Shown here piece after piece: positions 8,244 to 15,105 of a stretch of DNA of 16,585 nt; the first letter of the stretch is position 1, and the number at the start of each line of letters is the position of its first letter. Position numbers and translations under genes: made by a program. The DNA comes from Pseudorhodobacter antarcticus (GTDB taxonomy: Bacteria; Pseudomonadota; Alphaproteobacteria; Rhodobacterales; Rhodobacteraceae). The notes under the pieces are model-generated. The model saw only the letters and a list, made by a program, of their open reading frames with translations, searched no databases and was not told the origin of the DNA. The stretch lies in assembly GCA_945860375.1 (NCBI GenBank), contig CAMAQR010000071.1, positions 1-16,585 on the forward strand, given 5' to 3'.

Positions 8244-9347
8244 TTACATCGGATCAAGCGCGCGGGCATCTTGCGGATGCCAGCCGACCTTGATCTGCTG
8301 TCCAGGCTCCAGCCGGGTTTGTCCCAGCGTGTTGCGCATCTTCATGACGAAATCATCAGACCCGGCCACGCGCAAGCGCACCCGCAAGATATCGCCCATG
8401 TAGATCACTTCCAGCACCTGCGCGCCAATCATATGCGCGCCGGCTGGCATCATTTCGGGTTTGAATTCCACCCGTTCGGGGCGGATCGACACCAGGGTTT
8501 TCTGGCCCTTCTGCGTCACGTTCACCGGGGTCGCGTCAATCAACTCACCCGTGGACAGCCGCACCAAGGCCTTGCCCTCGGACAGCTCTTCGATGGTGCC
8601 CAGCAATTTGTTGTTCTCACCGATGAACTGCGCGACGAAGGAATTGTCCGGGCGCTCATACAGATCGGCAGGCGGGGCAAGTTGCTGAATACGGCCATCA
8701 TTGAACACCGCCACACGGTCAGACATCGTCAGCGCTTCGCCCTGATCGTGGGTCACATAGACCACGGTGATGCCCAAACTGTTGTGCAAGTGCTTGATTT
8801 CAAACTGCATATGCTCGCGCAACTGTTTGTCCAGCGCGCCCAGCGGCTCGTCCATCAGCACCAAGGACGGGTCAAACACCAAGGCCCGCGCCAAGGCGAT
8901 GCGCTGCTGTTGCCCGCCCGAAAGCTGGCTGGGGCGGCGGTTGATGAAGCTGTACATCTGCACCATGTCCAGCGCGCGTTTGACCTTGGCCTCGCGGTCC
9001 GATTTGCCCATGCCGCGCACTTCCAGCGGGAAGGACAGGTTTTCGCCCACCGTCATATGCGGGAACAGCGCGTAATTCTGGAACACCATGCCGATGCCAC
9101 GTTTGTGCGGCGGCACCTGATTGATCGGGCGACCGTCCAGCTTGATCTCGCCATGCGTCGCGGTTTCAAACCCGGCCAGCATCATCAGACAGGTGGTTTT
9201 GCCAGACCCGGATGGCCCAAGCATGGTCAGGAATTCACCTTTGGCGATGTTCAGGTTCAGGTCTTTGACGACCAAAGTCACACCGTCATAGCTTTTCTGC
9301 ACATGCTCAAATGCGACGAAAGCATCGTTCGCGCTGGATGAAGCCAC
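8244..9347 (-). CDS. ABC transporter ATP-binding protein, PotA-like
   Basis: Cytoplasmic ATPase of the importer, 367 residues. Seen: Walker A GPSGSGKTT (residues 44-52), Q-loop in VFQNYALFPHMTVGEN, signature LSGGQQQR, Walker B LVLMDEPLGALD, and H-loop VTHDQGEA. A C-terminal TOBE-like domain follows (from about residue 235), with SIRPERVEF and IYMGDILRV typical of PotA/MalK-type ATPases. The start chosen is GTG at 9347-9345: GGGGAG (9359-9354) lies six bases upstream. The longer frame back to 9413 would begin upstream of the predicted -10 box and is rejected. It is the first gene of the operon. Confidence 0.94.
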   Translation of the reverse strand: MASSSANDAFVAFEHVQKSYDGVTLVVKDLNLNIAKGEFLTMLGPSGSGKTTCLMMLAGFETATHGEIKLDGRPINQVPPHKRGIGMVFQNYALFPHMTVGENLSFPLEVRGMGKSDREAKVKRALDMVQMYSFINRRPSQLSGGQQQRIALARALVFDPSLVLMDEPLGALDKQLREHMQFEIKHLHNSLGITVVYVTHDQGEALTMSDRVAVFNDGRIQQLAPPADLYERPDNSFVAQFIGENNKLLGTIEELSEGKALVRLSTGELIDATPVNVTQKGQKTLVSIRPERVEFKPEMMPAGAHMIGAQVLEVIYMGDILRVRLRVAGSDDFVMKMRNTLGQTRLEPGQQIKVGWHPQDARALDPM

Positions 9348-9353
9348 GCCAAT

Positions 9354-9359
9354 CTCCCC
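9354..9359 (-). promoter_or_regulatory. Ribosome binding site deciding the GTG start of the ATPase gene
   Basis: On the minus strand GGGGAG stands six bases before GTG at 9347. This is the best Shine-Dalgarno match in the region and is the main reason to prefer a GTG start over an upstream ATG at 9413. Confidence 0.8.
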
Positions 9360-9395
9360 ATGTGTCCGGCAGTTTTCCTGCACTGGTCCTCTGCG

Positions 9396-9424
9396 ATTTA
9401 AACCAAGGCACAAGTCTATTGCAA
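9396..9424 (-). promoter_or_regulatory. Putative sigma70-type promoter of the ABC importer operon
   Basis: On the minus strand TTGCAA (9424-9419) and TTAAAT (9401-9396) are separated by exactly 17 bases; each matches the consensus hexamer at four of six positions. A transcript would begin near 9389 and have a leader of about 40 bases before the GTG start of the ATPase gene. Prediction only. Confidence 0.5.
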
Positions 9425-9745
9425 TTGGCTTGTCGCGTCTCTTGGATTGGCATGGGCAAAGCAGGCGGATCGGGCATTTTGCGCCGCATTTGCCGCGCAG
9501 AACGGCATCGCTTGGATTGCATCGCAGGCCAATCGCCTGTGGCCTTCGACGTTACAGTCCCAACGCGGGATGTGGTAGCGCACATTGATTCCCTTTGAAG
9601 CCCTGCACTGCCGCTGCCAAAGCCGCCGCTGGCCGCGACATCAGAACCCGCGGGCCGTGACAGACAGCCGGGGTGCACGACGGTCAGGCCAAGGCCTGCC
9701 AAAATCGGTCGATCCATCAATGTTCAGGGATAACCCAAGCTGGAT
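9425..9745. other. Intergenic stretch upstream of the ABC operon, no gene seen
   Basis: About 320 bases between the importer promoter and the tRNA-Leu gene. Reading frames on both strands have no good ribosome binding site and no recognisable motif. One short inverted repeat, CAGGCC-AA-GGCCTG (9685-9698), is present without a T-run. I see no convincing gene here. Confidence 0.5.
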
Positions 9746-9832
9746 TGGTGCGGATAAAAGGACTCGAACCTTCACTCCGATTAAAGAACAGCGACCTCAA
9801 CGCTGCGCGTCTACCAATTCCGCCATATCCGC
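9746..9832 (-). tRNA. tRNA-Leu (anticodon GAG)
   Basis: The minus strand folds as a class II tRNA. The acceptor stem GCGGATA pairs fully with TATCCGC. The D arm has GCG/CGC with GGTAGA in the loop. The anticodon stem is CAGCG/CGCTG with loop TTGAGGT, giving anticodon GAG (plus-strand 9796-9798). A long variable arm of about 15 bases is followed by a T arm with loop TTCGAGT. The discriminator is A, as expected for leucine, and CCA is encoded (9746-9748). It reads CUC and CUU codons. It is transcribed in the same direction as the ABC importer operon downstream of it and divergently from lipB. Confidence 0.95.
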
Positions 9833-9957
9833 ACTGAATCCGGCTTAGGTATCGGGTGTGTAGCCGCAGTGCCCGGCGTTGAAAAGGGGGATTCTGCGTG
9901 ATTGCAATCGGCCGACATCCGCGCCACATCTGGCACAAAGGGCAGACAGGGGTCAAA

Positions 9958-10617
9958 ATGACAGCGCAGATTGATTGGCAACATTTGCCCGGCCTGGCCC
10001 CCTATGCCGAAACTCTTGCCGCGATGGAGTCCCGCGCCGCCGCGATCGCTTCCGGCACCGCGCCCGAGGCGATCTGGTTGCTGGAACATCCCCCCCTTTA
10101 CACCGCCGGCACCTCGGCCAGAGCCGCCGACCTGACCGACCCCGACCGCTTTCCCGTCCACATTGCCGGACGCGGCGGCCAGTACACCTATCACGGCCCC
10201 GGTCAGCGCGTGGCCTACACCATGCTGAACCTCAACGAACGCGGCCGCGATGTGCGCCAGTTTGTCTGCGCGTTGGAAAACTGGGTGATCGCGACGCTGG
10301 CCGAATTCAACGTCAAGGGCGAACGCCGCGCAGGCCGCGTTGGCGTTTGGGTGGTCCGGCATGACCGCGCCCCGAACCCTGACGGCGCGTTGCGCGAAGA
10401 CAAGATCGCGGCCATTGGCGTCAAATTGCGGCGCTGGGTGTCGTTTCACGGCATTTCGATCAATGTCGAACCCGACCTGTCGCATTTCGGCGGCATCGTG
10501 CCTTGCGGCATCCGCGATCATGGCGTCACCAGCCTTGTCGATCTGGGCCTTCCAGTCACCATGGCCGATCTGGACGCGGCTTTGCTGGCCTGTTTTTCCA
10601 AGGCTTTTGCGCAATAA
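9958..10617 (+). CDS. lipB: Lipoyl(octanoyl) transferase
   Basis: Transfers octanoate from octanoyl-ACP to the lipoyl domains of 2-oxoacid dehydrogenases and the glycine cleavage H protein; LipA then inserts sulphur. Signatures seen from the ATG at 9958: [25 protein letters not shown] (residues 72-83), the catalytic Lys in DKIAAIGVK (about K149) and the catalytic Cys in GGIVPCGI (about C183). The length of 219 residues is typical. AGGGG (9948-9952) five bases upstream supports this start; an in-frame GTG at 9898 would add 20 unconserved-looking residues. It is a stand-alone gene between a tRNA and the cytochrome genes. Confidence 0.96.
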   Translation: MTAQIDWQHLPGLAPYAETLAAMESRAAAIASGTAPEAIWLLEHPPLYTAGTSARAADLTDPDRFPVHIAGRGGQYTYHGPGQRVAYTMLNLNERGRDVRQFVCALENWVIATLAEFNVKGERRAGRVGVWVVRHDRAPNPDGALREDKIAAIGVKLRRWVSFHGISINVEPDLSHFGGIVPCGIRDHGVTSLVDLGLPVTMADLDAALLACFSKAFAQ

Positions 10618-10769
10618 AGCCGTCCCGATGTGACAATCTGTCAGCCTTGCAACAGCGGTTGCCATGATATGTCAAGCAAGTTGCATTTGATTTTCGGCAG
10701 CAACGCCCCAGTTATTATGCATCTGAACCGCCGGGCGACTCGCGCGCCTTGATGACCCAAGAGGATGAT
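10618..10769. promoter_or_regulatory. Upstream region of the cytochrome c gene with inverted repeat
   Basis: The gap between lipB and the cytochrome c gene. It holds a perfect 13-base inverted repeat, TGACA-ATC-TGTCA (10631-10643), that could be a protein binding site. AT-rich segments with TTGATT (10687-10692) and TATTAT (10713-10718) resemble promoter boxes, but their spacing of 20 is not optimal. No promoter can be fixed with confidence. Confidence 0.35.
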
Positions 10770-11189
10770 ATGACCAAATTTTCCCTGATCGCTGGTCTGG
10801 CACTGGCCACGCTCGCTGCTCCGGCCTTCGCCGGGGATGCGGCCAAAGGCGAAGCTGACTTCAAGAAATGCAAGGCTTGCCATGCCATCACCGCCGATGA
10901 CGGCACCGCCATTCAAAAGGGCGGCGCGGTTGGCCCGAACCTGTACGGCGTGATTGGCCGTCAGGTTGGCGCATTGGCCGACTTCAAATATGGCGAGTCG
11001 ATCATCGCCGCCGGAGCCGATGGCACCCTGTGGGACGAGGCCACTTTGGCCGCCTATGTCACCGATCCGACCGCATGGCTGAAAACCAAAACCGGCGACG
11101 CTGGCGCAAAATCGAAAATGTCGTTCAAGCTGGCCAAGGGCGGCGAAGACATGGCGGCCTATCTGGCCTCGGTCAAACCGGCCCTGTAA
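10770..11189 (+). CDS. Class I cytochrome c (cytochrome c2 type), periplasmic
   Basis: Soluble periplasmic electron carrier of 139 residues. A signal peptide runs to APAFA/GDAAKG (cleavage near residue 21). The haem attachment motif CKACH is at residues 34-38, and the sixth ligand is Met117 in KSKMSFKL. The block GPNLYGVIGRQ and the DPTAWLK segment closely resemble Rhodobacter cytochrome c2. The family carries electrons from the bc1 complex to aa3 oxidase or, in phototrophs, to the reaction centre. The ATG at 10770 is chosen because AAGAGGA (10759-10765) precedes it; an upstream in-frame ATG at 10752 would add six residues before the signal peptide. ctaD follows, which fits a respiratory donor role. 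The symbol cycA is possible but not certain. Confidence 0.93.
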   Translation: MTKFSLIAGLALATLAAPAFAGDAAKGEADFKKCKACHAITADDGTAIQKGGAVGPNLYGVIGRQVGALADFKYGESIIAAGADGTLWDEATLAAYVTDPTAWLKTKTGDAGAKSKMSFKLAKGGEDMAAYLASVKPAL

Positions 11190-11205
11190 GCCACGGCATC
11201 TTGCA

Positions 11206-11239
11206 ACATAAGGGCGGTCCACTTGGGCCGCCCTTATGT
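11206..11239 (+). terminator. Hairpin terminator after the cytochrome c gene
   Basis: Twelve perfect pairs, ACATAAGGGCGG (11206-11217) with CCGCCCTTATGT (11228-11239). These can be extended by one wobble and two GC pairs to close a four-base loop (11221-11224). The 3' T-run is weak. It lies 17 bases after the stop codon. Confidence 0.75.
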
Positions 11240-11277
11240 ATTGCCCCGAAACTTTACGCCCCCCTGCGACAATTTAT

Positions 11278-11291
11278 TTGATCTGAATCAA
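11278..11291. promoter_or_regulatory. FNR/FnrL-type binding site upstream of ctaD
   Basis: TTGATCTGAATCAA is a perfect match to the FNR-family consensus TTGAT-N4-ATCAA. It lies about 105 bases before the ctaD start and about 16 bases upstream of the likely -10/-35 set. In Rhodobacter relatives FnrL senses oxygen through an iron-sulphur cluster. Control of the aa3 oxidase by oxygen is expected, most simply as anaerobic repression, but the direction of the effect here is inference. Confidence 0.75.
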
Positions 11292-11300
11292 ACTCAGGCG

Positions 11301-11329
11301 TTGCCCTGTCGCGGGGGCCAAACTAAACA
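11301..11329 (+). promoter_or_regulatory. Putative sigma70-type promoter of ctaD
   Basis: TTGCCC (11301-11306) and TAAACA (11324-11329) are separated by exactly 17 bases. This gives a start near 11336 and a leader of about 60 bases. An alternative -10, CATAAA (11335-11340), exists without a good -35. The FNR-type box ends ten bases before the -35. Confidence 0.45.
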
Positions 11330-11395
11330 CATGCCATAAATCGGACGCAGGCATCCCTGTTCCGGGTCAAAACGCAACGACAACGGGAGACGCCA

Positions 11396-13066
11396 ATGGC
11401 CGACGCCGCCATCCATGGCCACGACCATGAGACCAAAGGGTTTTTCACCCGCTGGTTCATGTCGACAAACCATAAAGACATCGGGATCCTCTATCTGTTC
11501 ACCTCGGGCGTTGTGGGCCTGATCTCGGTGATCTTCACCATCTACATGCGGATGGAACTGATGAATCCCGGCGTGCAGTACATGTGCATGGAGGGCATGC
11601 GCTTTGTCGCCGACGCCGCCGCGGAATGCACCCCCAATGGCCATGTCTGGAACGTGACCGTCACCGCCCATGGCATCCTGATGATGTTCTTCGTGGTGAT
11701 CCCGGCGCTTTTCGGCGGTTTTGGCAACTATTTCATGCCGTTGCAGATCGGTGCGCCGGATATGGCGTTCCCTCGGATGAACAACCTGTCCTACTGGATG
11801 TTTGTTGCCGGCACTTCGCTGGCCGTGGCTTCGGTGATCTCGCCCGGTGGCAATGACCAACTGGGTTCGGGCGTCGGCTGGGTGCTGTACCCGCCACTGT
11901 CCACCACTGAGCCGGGTTATTCGATGGACCTTGCGATCTTCGCGGTCCACCTGTCGGGTGCCTCGTCGATCCTGGGTGCGATCAACATGATCACCACCTT
12001 CCTGAACATGCGCACGCCGGGCATGACCCTGCACAAAGTGCCGTTGTTCGCTTGGTCGATCTTCGTCACCGCATGGCTGATTCTGTTGGCGCTGCCGGTT
12101 CTGGCGGGTGCCATCACCATGCTGCTGACCGACCGCAACTTTGGCACCACCTTCTTCGATCCCGCCGGTGGTGGCGACCCGATCCTGTATCAGCACATCC
12201 TGTGGTTCTTCGGCCACCCAGAAGTCTATATCATCGTGATCCCGGCCTTCGGCATCATTTCGCAGGTGATCTCGACCTTCTCGCGCAAACCGATCTTCGG
12301 CTACCTGCCGATGGTTTACGCCATGGTGGCCATCGGCGTGCTGGGCTTCGTCGTCTGGGCGCACCACATGTACACCGTCGGCATGTCGCTCAGCCAGCAA
12401 AGCTATTTCATGCTGGCCACCATGGTGATCGCGGTGCCGACCGGCATCAAGATCTTCTCGTGGATCGCCACCATGTGGGGCGGCTCGATCGAGTTCAAAA
12501 CCCCGATGCTTTGGGCTTTTGGCTTCCTGTTCCTGTTCACCGTCGGTGGCGTGACCGGGATCGTGCTAAGCCAAGCCCCTGTGGACCGCGCCTATCACGA
12601 CACTTACTATGTGATCGCGCATTTCCACTATGTGATGTCGCTGGGTGCGGTGTTCGGTATCTTCGCCGGGATTTACTTCTGGTTTGGCAAGATGTCGGGC
12701 CGTGAATACCCGGAATGGGCAGGCAAACTGCACTTCTGGACCATGTTCATCGGTGCAAACCTGACCTTCTTCCCACAGCACTTTCTGGGTCGCCAAGGCA
12801 TGCCGCGCCGTTACATCGACTACCCCGAGGCCTATGCCTACTGGAACTACGTTTCGTCGCTGGGCGCCTTCCTGTCGTTTGCCTCCTTCGTGTTCTTCAT
12901 TGTGATGATTTTCTGGGCCATGCTTTACGGCAAGAAAATCACCCAGAACAACTATTGGAACGAATACGCCGACACTCTGGAATGGACCCTGCCCTGCCCG
13001 CCGCCCGAACACACGTTCGAGCAACTGCCCAAGCGGTCAGACTGGGATCACAGCCACGGCCACTAA
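11396..13066 (+). CDS. ctaD: Cytochrome c oxidase subunit I, aa3 type
   Basis: Catalytic subunit of the aa3 cytochrome c oxidase; it reduces oxygen to water at the haem a3-CuB site and pumps protons across the inner membrane. The 556 residues show twelve helix-like segments and all key residues. His92 ([10 protein letters not shown]) and the two His of AHFHYVMS ligate the haems. HPEVY carries the CuB His, Glu276 and the cross-linked Tyr. HHMYTVGM carries the other two CuB His. D-channel residues Asp122 (GAPDMAFPR), Asn111 and Asn129 are present, and K-channel Lys352 lies in TGIKIFSW. Both termini are histidine-rich. GGGAG before the ATG supports the start. ctaC, ctaB and ctaE are not adjacent, as is usual for ctaD in Rhodobacter and Paracoccus. 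Confidence 0.97.
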   Translation: MADAAIHGHDHETKGFFTRWFMSTNHKDIGILYLFTSGVVGLISVIFTIYMRMELMNPGVQYMCMEGMRFVADAAAECTPNGHVWNVTVTAHGILMMFFVVIPALFGGFGNYFMPLQIGAPDMAFPRMNNLSYWMFVAGTSLAVASVISPGGNDQLGSGVGWVLYPPLSTTEPGYSMDLAIFAVHLSGASSILGAINMITTFLNMRTPGMTLHKVPLFAWSIFVTAWLILLALPVLAGAITMLLTDRNFGTTFFDPAGGGDPILYQHILWFFGHPEVYIIVIPAFGIISQVISTFSRKPIFGYLPMVYAMVAIGVLGFVVWAHHMYTVGMSLSQQSYFMLATMVIAVPTGIKIFSWIATMWGGSIEFKTPMLWAFGFLFLFTVGGVTGIVLSQAPVDRAYHDTYYVIAHFHYVMSLGAVFGIFAGIYFWFGKMSGREYPEWAGKLHFWTMFIGANLTFFPQHFLGRQGMPRRYIDYPEAYAYWNYVSSLGAFLSFASFVFFIVMIFWAMLYGKKITQNNYWNEYADTLEWTLPCPPPEHTFEQLPKRSDWDHSHGH

Positions 13067-13082
13067 ACCCGGTTGAAACAGC

Positions 13083-13110
13083 AAAGGCCCCGCAGCGATG
13101 CGGGGCCTTT
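13083..13110 (+). terminator. Rho-independent terminator after ctaD
   Basis: AAAGGCCCCGCA (13083-13094) pairs perfectly with TGCGGGGCCTTT (13099-13110), closing a GCGA tetraloop (GNRA type), and ends in TTTT. It is a strong bidirectional-looking hairpin 16 bases after the ctaD stop. Confidence 0.9.
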
Positions 13111-13477
13111 TGCATTGCCCCCCATGGTTAAACCCCGCGATCCTGCCACCGCCCTGCGCATCAGCATCCAATCGCCGCCGGGGCCCGATCCGGGGAAAGG
13201 CAAGACCTCGGGCAGCCCGGATGCAAATGCTTGCGCCAGATCGCCAAGGCCCATTTCTGCTGCGCTGCGCGCGTTGCGTAAACCCTCGCCCCAGCGCACG
13301 CAGCGTCGGGACGGATAAACGACGCTTGCAGGACGGGGAACGGACGCAAACCGGACACCAAAAATCCAGCAGTTTTCTATGGTTAACCTGATTCTCTGGC
13401 TGAATTGGGCCAACGTCTTGCCGCAGGCCCCACCACGTCCTAAAACCAACCCATGCGCAATCGTCGGACCGATCCCC
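13111..13477. other. Gap between ctaD terminator and DUF2244 gene; possible gene remnant on minus strand
   Basis: About 370 bases with no recognised gene. On the minus strand one frame (13299 down to 13063, starting at a GTG) reads as plausible protein, for example RNARSAAEMGLGDLAQAFAS and DWMLMRRAVAGSRG, with third-position GC like coding DNA. But it has no clear ribosome binding site and runs through the ctaD terminator hairpin. It may be a small gene, a remnant, or a shadow. The plus-strand frames here have no motif I recognise. Confidence 0.35.
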
Positions 13478-13978
13478 TTGCCCTATGAATGGCTGCCCCC
13501 TTCCGGCGATACACGCCGCCTGCATCTGTGGCCCTACCGCAGCCTGCCCCGGCGCGGCATGGTGTGGTTCATCGGTGGCACGGCGGCTCTGATCGCGCTG
13601 CCCTTGCTGGTGCTGCTCGGCTCGCCGGTTTTGTGGGGGCTGCTGCCGTTTCTGCTCGGCACCATCGCCGCAATCTGGTGGGCGCTAGAGCGCAGCTTTC
13701 GTGACGGCGAAATCGTGGAAGATCTGATACTTACGCCCGACCAAATCACTCTGACTCGCTATGGGCCAAGGGGTCTGCGCGCTGACTGGCAAGCCAATCC
13801 GCATTGGGTCAAGCTGACCCTGCACGCCAAGGGCGGCCCGGTGCCCGACTATCTGACCCTGTCGGGCGCGGGACGCGAGGTGGAATTGGGCGCGTTCCTG
13901 ACCGGTGTGGAACGTCAGCAGTTGTGCCGCACCCTGCAAGCAAGCCTTGCGCAGATCCGCCAGCCCGACATGACCTAG
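13478..13978 (+). CDS. DUF2244 domain membrane protein
   Basis: A 166-residue protein of the DUF2244 (COG5488) family of alphaproteobacterial integral membrane proteins. Its biochemical function is unknown, and members often lie near respiratory oxidase genes. The hallmark is the N-terminal LHLWPYRSLPRRGMVWFIGG, followed by two closely spaced membrane helices (about residues 27-65) and a soluble beta-rich C-terminal part with ITLTRYGPRG. A TTG at 13478 is proposed as start, giving M-PYEWL, because the family alignment as I recall it begins there. The only upstream in-frame ATG (13379) has no ribosome binding site and would add 33 unrelated residues. The ribosome binding site for TTG is weak too (GGA nine bases upstream). 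Position after ctaD fits a respiratory link. Confidence 0.75.
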   Translation: MPYEWLPPSGDTRRLHLWPYRSLPRRGMVWFIGGTAALIALPLLVLLGSPVLWGLLPFLLGTIAAIWWALERSFRDGEIVEDLILTPDQITLTRYGPRGLRADWQANPHWVKLTLHAKGGPVPDYLTLSGAGREVELGAFLTGVERQQLCRTLQASLAQIRQPDMT

Positions 13979-13999
13979 GTCAACCCTGTCTGCCACAGC

Positions 14000-14431
14000 A
14001 TGTGGTGTCGGCTGCAGGACTTACACGCAAATCAAGCAAGCCCCGCCAAGCAAACCGCCCCCGAATGGCGGCGACCCGTGGCGGCGATCGCCGCAATCTT
14101 CGGTGTCTTAACCCTTTTGTCCGGCGGCATGGCTCTGTTCGCAGGCCCTGAATCCCGCGTCGCAGTGGGCAAAGCGGTGCCGTTTGTGCTGTGCTTCAAC
14201 GTTGCCAAAGGCTTCGCCCATCTCGTGGCCGCTGCGCTGGTTTATCCGTGTCATCCACTGGCCAAACCACTGACCTCGATCATCAGCCTCGCCACCGCAC
14301 CGGTTTTTTCGGCACCCATGGTCACGATCCTGCGCAGCACAGCCCACGAAACGCGTACCATCGGCGCGATGGTTCTGCGGTCCGGTTCCTGGCAGGGCAT
14401 CGCTGCGGCACCGCCATGGAGTCGGCGCTGA
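14000..14431 (+). CDS. Diverged small four-helix membrane protein, possibly decaying
   Basis: An open frame of 143 residues with several hydrophobic segments: PVAAIAAIFGVLTLLSGGMALF (about 26-47), AVPFVLCFNVAKGFAHLV (about 58-75), a third around 90-110, and a fourth near TIGAMVLRSGSW. The pattern resembles a widespread unnamed family of small bacterial membrane proteins with VPFVLWFNF and RTVGAMALRTG motifs, but several expected positions differ. The N-terminal 25 residues look non-conserved, no Shine-Dalgarno precedes the ATG at 14000, and a GTG inside the first helix is the only nearby alternative. It may be functional but diverged, or a pseudogene without frame breaks. It lies 21 bases after the DUF2244 gene, so co-transcription is possible. 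Confidence 0.5.
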   Translation: MWCRLQDLHANQASPAKQTAPEWRRPVAAIAAIFGVLTLLSGGMALFAGPESRVAVGKAVPFVLCFNVAKGFAHLVAAALVYPCHPLAKPLTSIISLATAPVFSAPMVTILRSTAHETRTIGAMVLRSGSWQGIAAAPPWSRR

Positions 14432-14448
14432 AAAGGCTCCAACGGACC
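14431..14448 (-). terminator. Weak terminator candidate after yqeY
   Basis: On the minus strand GGTCC-GTT-GGA(G)CC forms a five-pair stem with one bulge and is followed by TTTT, 17 bases after the yqeY stop. It is weak, and it also overlaps the end of the convergent frame. Confidence 0.3.
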
Positions 14449-14464
14449 CTTTCCCGGGCGCGTC

Positions 14465-14923
14465 TTACCCCAAGCGGGCCTTCACCGCAGGCCCGGCTGC
14501 TGCGAAATCCATTTGCCCGGTGTACTTGCCTTTCAGCACAGCCATCACCCGGCCCATGTCGCGGATGCTGGTCGCGCCCGCCTCGGCGATGGCGGCGGTC
14601 AGGGCTGTTTCGACCTCATCCGCCTCAAGTTGCCGCGGCAGAAACTCCTCGATCACCTTGACTTCGTTCAACTCTTTCTCGGCCAACTCCAACCGCCCGC
14701 CCTCTTCATAGGCGCGCGCGCTTTCCTGACGTTGCTTCACCATCTTGCTCATCAGCGCCAGAATATCGGCCTCACCCACTTCAGGCGCACCGTCTTCGCC
14801 GCGCACCGCGATCTCACGATCCTTGATGGCGGCATTGATCAAACGCAGCGTGGAAAGGCGTTCGACCGCTTTGGCCTTCATCGCTTCTTTCAAGGCCACT
14901 TGCAGGCGGTCGCGCAAAGACAT
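14465..14923 (-). CDS. GatB/YqeY domain-containing protein
   Basis: A 152-residue YqeY-like protein, equivalent to the C-terminal tRNA-binding helical domain of GatB and thought to bind tRNA or aid amidotransfer; its exact role is unsettled. It begins MSLRDRLQVALKEAMKAK with ERLSTLRLINAAIKDREI, and ends with the GatB-tail-like DMGRVMAVLKGKYTGQMDFA and VKARLG. The length is typical. The ATG at 14923-14921 is chosen because homologues begin M-S-L-R-(D/E); the longer frame to 14986 would start upstream of the predicted transcription start. It is divergent from carA, with 182 bases between the two starts. Confidence 0.94.
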   Translation of the reverse strand: MSLRDRLQVALKEAMKAKAVERLSTLRLINAAIKDREIAVRGEDGAPEVGEADILALMSKMVKQRQESARAYEEGGRLELAEKELNEVKVIEEFLPRQLEADEVETALTAAIAEAGATSIRDMGRVMAVLKGKYTGQMDFAAAGPAVKARLG

Positions 14924-14957
14924 CGGTGTTCCATCCCCGTGGATTTCTCGAAGACCC

Positions 14958-14986
14958 AGCATACAGCCAAGTGCACGTGGGCGCAA
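14958..14986 (-). promoter_or_regulatory. Putative promoter of yqeY
   Basis: On the minus strand TTGCGC (14986-14981) and TATGCT (14963-14958) are spaced by 17 bases. The start would be near 14951, with a leader of about 28 bases. Confidence 0.4.
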
Positions 14987-15044
14987 CTGCGCCTCACTTT
15001 CTCAAAGCCTTGATATAAAACAATAATCCTTTTGAGCCAAAGGC

Positions 15045-15073
15045 TTGACCCTACCGCCCGCCGCCCGTAGTGT
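15045..15073 (+). promoter_or_regulatory. Putative promoter of carA
   Basis: TTGACC (15045-15050) and TAGTGT (15068-15073) are separated by exactly 17 bases, a common alphaproteobacterial housekeeping pattern with a strong -35 and a weak -10. Transcription would begin near 15080. This rules out the GTG at 15070 as carA start and leaves a leader of about 26 bases. Confidence 0.6.
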
Positions 15074-15105
15074 CCGCCAAATTTGCCGAAATGGGAGTCG
15101 CTGCC

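Noticed and set aside
8223..9341. Plus-strand frame of 372 codons opposite the ABC ATPase gene
   Set aside because: The composition (His/Gln/Arg-rich) is typical of shadow frames, and the opposite strand encodes a complete ATPase with all motifs.
9348..9413. Longer N-terminus for the ABC ATPase starting at 9413
   Set aside because: It would start upstream of the predicted -10 box and lacks a ribosome binding site, while GTG 9347 has an excellent one.
9746..9832. tRNA-Leu gene as an attachment site for a genomic island
   Set aside because: No integrase gene lies nearby, and I saw no direct repeat of the tRNA 3' end elsewhere in the window.
9898..9957. Twenty-residue N-terminal extension of LipB from GTG
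   Set aside because: A good ribosome binding site lies before ATG 9958, and the length from there is the family norm.
11294..12400. Minus-strand frame of 368 codons opposite ctaD
   Set aside because: It is strongly biased in His, Asp, Gly and Arg with no domain; ctaD on the plus strand is beyond doubt.
13971..13982. Perfect 12-base palindrome TGACCTAGGTCA over the DUF2244 stop codon
   Set aside because: Several 12-base palindromes are expected by chance in a window of this size, and nothing around it supports a function.
14501..15013. Plus-strand frames opposite yqeY
   Set aside because: They are shadows of a well-supported minus-strand gene and have no recognisable domain.
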